From the NCBI GenBank assembly GCA_029962745.1, contig CM057158.1, positions 15,305,173-15,369,172 on the forward strand: 64,000 nucleotides of DNA, read 5' to 3'. A program made the translations under genes and the position numbers. This document shows, one piece after another, positions 56,156 through 64,000 of the stretch; position 1 is the first letter of the stretch; every line of letters starts with the position of its first letter. The notes under the pieces are model-generated. The model was not told the DNA's origin. It searched no databases and worked only from the letters and a program-made list of their open reading frames with translations. This DNA is from Echinometra lucunter (lineage: Eukaryota; Echinodermata; Echinoidea; Camarodonta; Echinometridae).

Positions 56156-57290
56156 GTAAGAGCGTCTTGTGTTTAAGGGTAACAAGTTCTAGCGAGGGAA
56201 AAAGTATCTAAAGTCAGAATAATATAATCTCTGAAAGAAACAAGTACTATTTAGTGTATAGCAGGACAAAGGCATCTCATGTTTGTTTTTTGTTTAATAT
56301 TTTTTTTGGGGGGAGGGGCAAGTACTAGCAAGGTAAAAAGCATCTAAAGTTAGAAAAGGAAAATCTTTGAAAGAAACAAGTACTATTTATAGCAGGACAA
56401 GAGTATCTCATGTTGGGGGGGGGGGACAAATACTAGCCAGGCATAGAGAGCATCTAAAGTTTGAAAGGTAAAATCTCTAAAAATGCAAGTACTTGCTAGT
56501 ATGTTGCTATAGCAAGACAAGAATATCTTAGGGGGGGGGCAAGTACTAGTTAGGCATACAGGGCATCTAGAGTTTGAAATATAGAATCTCTGAAAAAAGC
56601 AAGTACTTGCTAGTATGTTACAATAGCAAGACCATAGAGTGTCATGTATGGATGAAAAAAATAAACTAGATGAATTTTCAACCACGCGTGGTCGAACTTT
56701 ATGCCTCCACCATTAACAAATCAGAAATAGATGGCACTTCATGTTGATTTATTTTCATTTATACAATGACATCTTTGACCTTGACCTTTGACCTTGTGAC
56801 CCCCAAATCTAATCAGATCATTGTTCCTCCCATATGCATACATGAGCTATGGTGAAAACGAACCATTTCTATGTACATAATGACCTCTGTGACCTTTGAC
56901 TTTTGACCTTTGACCTTGTGACCCCCAAATCTAATCAGATCATTGTCCCTTCCATGTGCATACATGAGCCAAGTTTGAAGCCAATCTGTCAAATGGTTCT
57001 TAAGTTATCGCGAGAACGAAAACGGGACGGACGGACGGACGGACGACCGACCCAAAAACATAATGCCTCCGGCAACCACCTATGGTGGGCGGAGGCATAA
57101 AAATGCAAGCCTTGGCAAGGTAAAAGAATCTACAGTTTCAAAAGAAAATCTCTCAAATATGCAAGTATTACAAGCAAGGTCAGAGAATTTAAAATTTGAA
57201 GAAAAAATTATACATGTATGAATGAGGTGAGTACTAGCAAGGAGGAAGATTCTTAAGTTTCAAAGATAGGTTTTAAAAGTAATTTTGCAA
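56147..57290 (+). repeat. Tandem repeat seeded on the exon H donor
   Basis: Eight diverged units carry ctagcaaggtaaaa.gcatct, taaagtttgaaa.g.aaaatctc and gcaagtact, starting near 56147 (the exon end itself), 56190, 56321, 56431, 56541, 57110, 57170 and 57233. The array is interrupted at 56661-57099 by another element. Several units keep GCAAG|GTAAA, an apparent donor site. Confidence 0.75.
56661..57099 (-). repeat. TIR element with AGGTCA-rich units (copy 2, inverted)
   Basis: It opens with aaactagatgaa and the hairpin accacgcgtggt, then tatgcctccaccatt, and ends with ccacctatggtgggcggagg. Two to three units carry tgacctttgacc-type half-sites. It is inserted within the donor-derived tandem array. 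Confidence 0.85.
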
Positions 57291-57600
57291 ATATCAGAAC
57301 TGGAAGCTGGAAAGAGCCTATCAGTCATTGTGTTTTCTCCTGTTGAACATTTTTCCACACTTCCTGTTCTTTGCAATTCTAGTACTCTTTCCCAGTCAGC
57401 TCTAGGCATTCCCTTTGTCATAGTAAAGAAATGAAACTAGTGGTACCAAAAAAACAAGTCCATGTGGAGTGAAAGGTAACTTTTATTATTTTTATTATTA
57501 TCATTAATTTATTTGGCAGTAAACATAATGTAAAAAATACAGAACTGAAAAAAAAATGCAGATCAAACAAAAGTACATGAATACTGGATGCCCCTGGCTG

Positions 57601-57777
57601 TACTGGGGGGGGGGGGGGGTCATAAACTGTTCGTAAGTTACGCACGACTTTACGCATGACTGGTGATATGTTCTTGTGCTACTTGTAAATGATTGAGAAT
57701 CTGATTAGCACCCAAGAACATGTTCCAGTCATGCGTAAAGTCGTGCGTAACTTACGAACAGCTTTATGAAACACCCC
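57601..57777. repeat. Foldback, arms about 50 bp
   Basis: cataaactgttcgtaagtta and cgcacgactttacgcatgac are inverted as gtcatgcgtaaagtcgtgcg and taacttacgaacagctttat. A G-run (57605-57619) faces a short C-run at the other end. Confidence 0.85.
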
Positions 57778-59723
57778 CAAGGACTTCTTGGTTATCTAGT
57801 GTTGAATTCTTTCTCATATGCTTGACAGCTTGTGCACTTCCGTGCTTAACTTAGGTAGTCTTGGAGAAGTGTCGAGTTGTTATTTGAATGAAGCTAGTTT
57901 ATTTGATTCATTCAGGTGCTATAGAATGTTTCATAAACACAGTGAAAATGCCTTCCAAGTGGTGAAGGGTAGTGAGATAAGTATGAGAACAGTATCAAAT
58001 AATGCACCTTTTAAAGGATGGGAAGTGAGGGGGGGCACTCTTGTTGGCATCTCTTAAAACAGAGTTTTCTTTTATAGATTTTAGGGAAATTCTTTCCTTC
58101 ACATACAAATGCAACTTTCATTTTGAAACTGCACTAGCTTGCTGTGAAGACAAGAAAAACAAAGTATGAAAATACACTGGACAAATATTTTTAGAAACCT
58201 GTGCCTTACAGCAGTCACCAATTGAGAGGAAAATAGATAGGATAAGCACTCCTGAAAACAAGCAGTTCATGAATATCTCCTTTTATAAGCAAATGTGAAT
58301 ACCTTTTTTTGTCATCTTGAAGTACAAGCATTATAGTTCGAATGAATGGATTGTGAAGGCAGCTAAAGAAAACTGTAGATTTGACCTAGTAGGTGCCTTT
58401 TAGGAATTGAGAGACTTAGCCATATTATTTGTGCATTCATAGATGGTATGAGGTTGATCATTCTAATACAAAAATGAAATATTTGGTTAAAATGCATGAA
58501 CAGATCATCAACAGGTTGATGCATTCTTGTTAGAGCTTCCGTGACGATTGATCAGTATTGGAAACCAATTCCTCCTTTCTTTTCTTGTAATGAGTAAATA
58601 TCACACAGAAAATGAGGGTCTATTGTAGGTATTCATTTTTGTGCTTTAGGGCAAACAAAATCATTTGTATGGGGCTATTATCTGCGGTAGAATTTCAGGT
58701 CGGTATCAACCTTTACTGGGATCAGTCACCTATTTTGGCAAATAATTCAGTGTCCTTTTCTGCAAGGGTAACCATGAAATAGTGCAACTTTATCCATGCA
58801 TCCATTACGAATCCAGCAATGATATGATGTAAAAATCATGTGCAGTTCAGCACTGTGGCTGCTGCATTGGTTTTCAGTAAATCTTTATGCATAGATTAAT
58901 ATGTCTCTGATGCATAAAACCCTCAACAAATGGTGGGTTAAGTGCAGTATGCATTGATGGTAATGGTGATATTGGACTTGTAAGTTGATCTTGGTTTGTA
59001 TTGAGATGAATTCCAGAATTTTATTTACAGAAGGAGAATGTAGGATGATGAGTTCACAAGTTGAATTATAATCATCTTCAGCAGCCATCAATCTGTAGTC
59101 AAGTGTGACCGGATGCGAACAGCATTTCAAAAATAAGTTACAAGTACCTTAGGGGAAAGACTGCATCCAAAGTGAGGGGGATAAGTGGAAAGAATGAGAA
59201 ATATACTGCTAAAACAGTTGAAGATTAAACTGCACTTTTACTCAATTTTTTTCATTCCTGTTTTCCTACTGGAAAAGCACCAAAAAGCTTGGATGAAAAA
59301 AAAAAAGCTTTCCAGATTACACCCACAAAGGTGCCACAACCTATTCATCAAACTGCTTTGTCTCATGTTTTATAATGCATGGGGGGGGGGGGGGCTAACA
59401 GTAAAGAAAAAAAATTGTCAAACATACTGGTGTAGCTGATTTTACATAAATGCCAAACTTAGCAACTCCCCAGAAAATCACTTTCTAAGGAGAAGTACAT
59501 GTACCGCTATATCTTCTTGATTGTATTGCTTTTATTTTGGGGAGAAAATTTTGCAAGCCACTTTTGGCCTTCCCATCTTTCATTTCCTACTTGAGAGTTT
59601 CATGAATTTCTCTTTCTTCTTTCTCCTTCTCTTTCTCCAATCTTTCATCAGTCTCATGATCCTTGTTACAGATTAAAGTTTAGAATGTTTTTTTTAAGAA
59701 TTGATCTCTGGTTTTTTTTTAAA
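57778..59723. other. No recognisable feature
   Basis: AT-rich sequence downstream of the last visible GPATCH1 exon. The next GPATCH1 exon (expected to encode a Lys/Glu-rich region) was searched for by eye and not found. Confidence 0.45.
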
Positions 59724-60158
59724 GAATATGTGAGTTGGAGAGGTTAATTTGTTGTCTGCTGAAGTATTCCCATAGACTTAATAGAGGGACAACCTGGGCC
59801 CCCGTTTCATAAAACTTGTAATCAATAATAAAGTTGCAATAACTGTTATAAGCTACTGAAATCCTTGCATCTGATTGGCTGAGAGAAAATTTGTCATAGA
59901 AATGTGGCAGTTGTTATAGATAACAAGTTTTATGAAACAGGACCCTGGTGATCCCTGTATTAAGTCTATAGGAATAATTCAGCAGACAACAGGGGAGCAT
60001 TTCATCAAGAGTTTTGTCAGTGATTTTCACTGACAACTGTTACAAGCTACTGAAAATCCTTGCATCTGATTGGCTAAGAGCAAATTACTCAATGAAAATC
60101 AACGACAAGACTCTTCATGAAACGCTCCCCTGGTTACCTCTACAACTCACATATTCCA
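59724..60158. repeat. Three-layer nested foldback
   Basis: Outermost arms: gaatatgtgagttggagagg near 59726, inverse cctctacaactcacatattc near 60136. The same arms continue as gttgtctgctgaagtattcc and atagacttaatagaggga, inverted near 59950-59992. A foldback (59796-59947, gcccccgtttcataaaactt type) fills the loop. A caggggag foldback (about 59990-60137) interrupts the right arm. Confidence 0.8.
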
Positions 60159-60359
60159 GTTCCATTAGCCAATGGATTGTTTGCCAAAATTTCACTTCTA
60201 TAATCCAAAGGATTTTTTTTTCATATCTGAATTTAAAAAAACAAATTTTTTACACAACTTACAGAACATGGTGAGGATTATGAAAATGTTGGTTATAGGA
60301 TGTTTAATGTCGAAATTGTACTGCTTTTTTGCTGCATTTCATTAAACACCACTATTTTT

Positions 60360-61030
60360 GTAAAATATAATCTAGAAAATGATTTCATTAGATTTTGGGG
60401 TCATGTAGGTCATAGGTGTTAATTTCTCTTATTTCAGGTTTTTGACATTGTTAATATCATTTTGGGCTTCAAAGGTCATAGAGGTTTAATTTCTAAAACT
60501 AAAACAGGTTTTAATGTGGGACGTGAATTTTGCGGCCAACTTTGTGCCCAGTTGCGAAACTCGCAACCCTTGATGCAAAATTCATGACCCGTGGCGCGAA
60601 GTCCAGGACCCGGAATGCGAAATTCAGGACCCGGCATGTGAAATTCATGACCTGGGATGCAAAATTCATGACCCGTGATGCGAAGTTCAGGACCCGGGAT
60701 GCAAAATTCATGACCCGGGATGCCAAATTCACGTCGCACATGACCTGTTGTCGAGCGTACTTCAGGGCCACCATAGGTTTTAGACTCGAAGCGATATCTC
60801 AAGAAAAATTTCAGGTTTGAGCCTTGATGTGATATCTTAAGTACAATTTGATGTATTCATTTCAAACTTGGTACTAGTGTGTATCACCATGTGAAGACCA
60901 TCTCATTAGATTTGGGGTACGTAAGTCAGAGGTCATAAAGGTCATTTCTGAAGTTTCAGATTTTCGGCCTAGTTAAATTACAATATCTCTTTATGATTTG
61001 AGCCATTTGCTTAAAAATTGGTACTACATG
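60360..61030 (+). repeat. Old relative of the AGGTCA-rich unit
   Basis: atttcaaacttggta, tctcattagatttggggta, agaggtcataaaggtcattt and caaaggtcatagaggtttaa resemble diverged units of the 16758 family. No TIR was found. It surrounds the 21-bp minisatellite. Confidence 0.55.
60572..60739. repeat. 21-bp minisatellite, eight units
   Basis: The unit is about gatgcaaaattcatgacccg plus g or t. Eight units fill exactly 168 bp, the last degenerate. Because 21 is divisible by 3, several frames stay open and give heptad peptides (for example AKFMTRD). These are not taken as a gene. Confidence 0.93.
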
Positions 61031-62584
61031 TATATGCATTATCATAGTGAGACAAGCTGATTGGAATTTGAAGCAAAAAAGGTAGTACCCATGGTAATTT
61101 GAACAAATGACCATCAAATCATGCAAATTACCATCGAGTTACATGTACCATGATTTGATGGTAATTTGATCAATGTACCATCGTATTACTTTGGTACGTT
61201 GGTTTTTTTTACAAGGGTTTCCACTTTTGCTCAAATTTCATGCAGTAATCTTTTAAAACTCTACTTGACCTTGTTTGCTGCGGTAAGCATTAAAGTGATC
61301 ACCCAAACGTCAATGCCATTCAGAGTGCAAGAAATAATGTCATGCTAGAGGCAGCTCCTCAAGCATTCATTTGGAAATCACTACCACTGTATTCAAACTA
61401 CTCCATTTTTTACAGGCTTTGGCATTTCATGTAAAGGGAATGTGAAAAGGGATAGTCTATTCATAAGGTTGAGGATTCAACTTGAATGAGTAGGAGATAA
61501 GATAGTTGTTGCAGAAATTTCTCCCCAGTTTGATTGTATGATATTATCCTGAAGAATAACAGTATAAATTATTTCCTTTTTATTTTTGAACCATGTAGTT
61601 GCTCTCCTTTTAATATTATATTCATGTTATAATTTGATATTTGTCCTCATTGTCCCTCCCAAAATTACGTCTGTACAGTAGCTATCATTATAATGTAAAA
61701 CCATATATTGTATTTATTTTATACTTAATATGGCTGAAAGTTTCTATGATGTATGGTCAGGCAAGGGTTGCTTTGTAATCGGTCTGTAACACAAATTTGT
61801 CAGTAGCTTGACCCCTGGGCACAACCTGATGCTAATGCTGAACCTAGAAAACCATATCATAATCCAAGTCCTCATCCTACACCTTTGGTATAATACATCC
61901 TGGAGCAAATGTTGCTAGAGCAGTACTGAGATCATCAACAGTACTCAAATAAGTGTTTTTTCCCCCTTCTAGTTATGAATTTCAGGTATGCAGGCTTGCC
62001 GAATATTTGCAGAATAGTTTTCCTTTTTGTGTGTTCAGGCAACAATCTAAAAGGTTTCAAGAAATATGCAGGTGCATTGTATGAGCTCGCCATATGTAAA
62101 TAAAGAATGATTGACTTCAGAAGTCTCATCAAAATAGTTGCATTTTTGTCACCACCAGTACATTTTGATATTCCTTATTATTAAGGGAGAAATGATGCTT
62201 ATGAAATCAATTTTAAAGCTTTACTCTCTGTGAACTTTCCCATGGGGCATCATAACTTAAAATGGAGACTACTGTAATAGTTTATTCACCCTGTTTATGA
62301 TTTAGCAGTGTGGGATTTTGCTTTGGAGTAAAATATCAATAGCAGAAAATATCAATATCAGAAAAAAAGCAGCCATTATGCACTGTAGCCCTACCTCATG
62401 TAATTGTTGATGATTTTTCTTTGGGGTGAGGTGGTTGGAAAGGTTATTCATATTGTGAAGCAGGCTTCTGTCACCTCCATCATTTACATAAGTGATATTT
62501 TTAATGCAATCATGTTCCATCTATTTAAGTAAATTATTGAAAGCATCTTCATAGCCTTTCTTCCTTTGATATGCATGTTGATAT
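61031..62584. other. No recognisable feature
   Basis: AT-rich sequence with a few small inverted words (accatcaaatcatgcaa / catgatttgatggt near 61112-61162). No coding motif. Confidence 0.45.
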
Positions 62585-62810
62585 ATGAAAATGTTGTTAA
62601 GAAGGGCCCTTGATTTTGAGGTGAGTGGTCCGAGGAAGAGGGGAAGGCCAAAGAAGACGCGGAATATGCAAGTGGAGGAGGAGTGGAGGAGGGCTGGGGA
62701 TGGAGGATGCGCTGAATCGCTGAAAGTGGAGGGAGGGGGTAAGGGCGATTGCCGCGAGGGTGAGGTAAATCCGGCCACCACTGTTTATGGGGACAAAACT
62801 GGATTCAAAA
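62585..62810 (+). pseudogene. LINE C-terminal fragment (RKRGRPKKT...NPATTVYGDKTG)
   Basis: The frame contains SGPRKRGRPKKTRNMQVEEE, WRRAGDGG and NPATTVYGDKTG. These match, from memory, the tail of LINE reverse-transcriptase proteins (GRPRKTW...CVNPATP...DKTG). It lies in a GC-richer patch unlike its flanks. No upstream reverse-transcriptase part is seen. Confidence 0.5.
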
Positions 62811-63056
62811 CTTTGGATGACTTTGATACTTTTCGATGTACATTTCTATTTTACTCTAGAAGTTGATGAAAAAAAAAAAAGATTTAGAGAACATTACATA
62901 TCTGTGTAGAATATGAGGGCGATACCCTGTCTTCAGGTGGCATAATCTTGTTTTTTCCAAAGAAATGATTTTGTCTACATCATTTCTTGCTCTGATTGTG
63001 TAATCAGATGCAGTTTGTCAGCAGTTGGACTGAGAAGTTCCTAGATTCACTCCATT

Positions 63057-63405
63057 AAAGGCCCATTCAGATATCCAGTGGCACACCCTTGCAAAAACCT
63101 CGCTTTTTTTTTTGCAATGCCACTTATGATAATGAAATGGGCATGAACACTTCAAGAAAGTTCACGATCAAATGGAGGAGAGTTATAGATTGCCAGAATT
63201 CACCCAGACAAACTTGTGATGTCATATATTGTGATAAATTTATAAGAATTTAATTGGTCCACACCTTCCACACCGCCCAGGAAGCATCATAGATGCTTTT
63301 TCCTGGGCATTGTTTTTTTGGCCCCCTCATTCCATGTATTAACATGCAAAACAACAGTGGGGGTTTGCAGTGTGGGTTTGCGCTTCATATCTGAACAAGC
63401 CTAAT
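63057..63405. repeat. Foldback, TIR aaaggcccattcagatat
   Basis: The left end is inverted imperfectly in atatctgaacaagcctaa. A related single end (aaaggctctttcagatatc) occurs at about 12520. The interior is non-coding. Confidence 0.6.
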
Positions 63406-63408
63406 TTT

Positions 63409-64000
63409 TATGCCCTCCGCCCACCGTAGGTGGTGCCGGAGGCATTATGTTTTCGGGTCGTCTGTCCGTCCGTCCCGTTTTCGTTCTCGTGATAACTAAA
63501 GAACCGTTTGACGGATCAATTTCAGACTTGGCTCATGTATGCATATGGGAGGGACAATGATCTTATTAGATTTTGGGGTCTCAAGGTCAGAGGTCAAAGG
63601 TCATGGAGGTCATTATGTACATAGAAATGGTTTGTTCTCGCGATAACTTAAGAACCGTTTGACAGATCAACTTCAAACTTGGCTCATGTATAGATATGGG
63701 AGGGACAATGATCTGATTATATTTTGGGGTCTCAAGGTCAAAGATCAAAGGTCATAGAGGTCATTATGTACATAGAAATGATTCATTCTCGCAATAACTA
63801 CACAACAATTTAACGGATCAACTTCAAACTTGGCTCATGTATGCATATGTGAGGGACAATGATCTCAGTAGATTTTGGGGTCTCAAGGTCAAAGATCAAA
63901 GGTCATAGAGATCATTATATACATGAAACTTGCTTGTTCTTGCGATAAATCAACAACTCTGACGGTTCAACTGCAACTTGGCTCATGCAAGCGTACGGAA
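63409..64000 (+). repeat. TIR element with AGGTCA-rich units (copy 3, cut by window edge)
   Basis: It starts tatgccctccgcccaccgta with the ggtgccggaggcat hairpin, then has four units like copy 1. At 63584-63612 there are four half-sites spaced 1, 1 and 3. The right end lies outside the window. Confidence 0.85.

Noticed and set aside
60476..60820. Overlapping frames with heptad repeats on both strands
   Set aside because: They follow from a 21-bp minisatellite whose period is divisible by three.

Overview
The window looks like nuclear DNA of a marine invertebrate deuterostome, most likely an echinoderm such as a sea urchin. The reasons are long AT-rich introns with GT-AG junctions, many foldback (MITE-like) elements, tRNA-derived and LINE-derived repeats, intron-bearing transposase genes, and a conserved animal splicing-factor gene. 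The species assignment is inference. No bacterial, viral or CRISPR features were seen.

Two real protein-coding loci are present, both on the + strand. (1) Positions 3-3428 hold a four-exon gene, cut off at its 5' end. It encodes a Cys-rich protein with a possible DDE-type catalytic core and a small C-terminal beta-rich domain. This type of protein recurs, uncharacterised, in aquatic animals and is probably transposase-derived. (2) Positions 6187-56155 hold eight consecutive coding exons (1197 nt, 399 codons) of GPATCH1, the G-patch domain protein 1 linked to spliceosomal complexes. Both ends of GPATCH1 lie outside the window, including the G-patch itself. Gene 1 lies upstream of the first visible GPATCH1 exon on the same strand, so it may be nested in a GPATCH1 intron.

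The largest structure is one GPATCH1 intron of about 40.3 kb (12495-52759), which makes up about 63% of the window. It is filled with mobile elements. Among them is a 3054-bp hAT transposon (37620-40673) with CAGTG ends, an exact 8-bp target duplication and a broken three-exon BED/hAT transposase gene. There are two copies of a jockey/CR1-type LINE (about 44040-46380 and 49347-50892), the second with a 12-bp target duplication inside a foldback element. The intron also holds an L2/CR1-like LINE 3' end, a tandem array made from a LINE fragment, a tRNA-derived SINE, internal segmental duplications and many palindromic MITE-like elements.

The flanking introns carry similar material. A repeat family with tandem nuclear-receptor half-sites (AGGTCA, as DR1/DR3) occurs at 16758, 56661 and 63409. 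A tandem repeat after the last visible exon (56147 to about 57290) repeats the exon's own splice donor. A 21-bp minisatellite sits at 60572-60739. Most other open reading frames are chance frames inside repeats.
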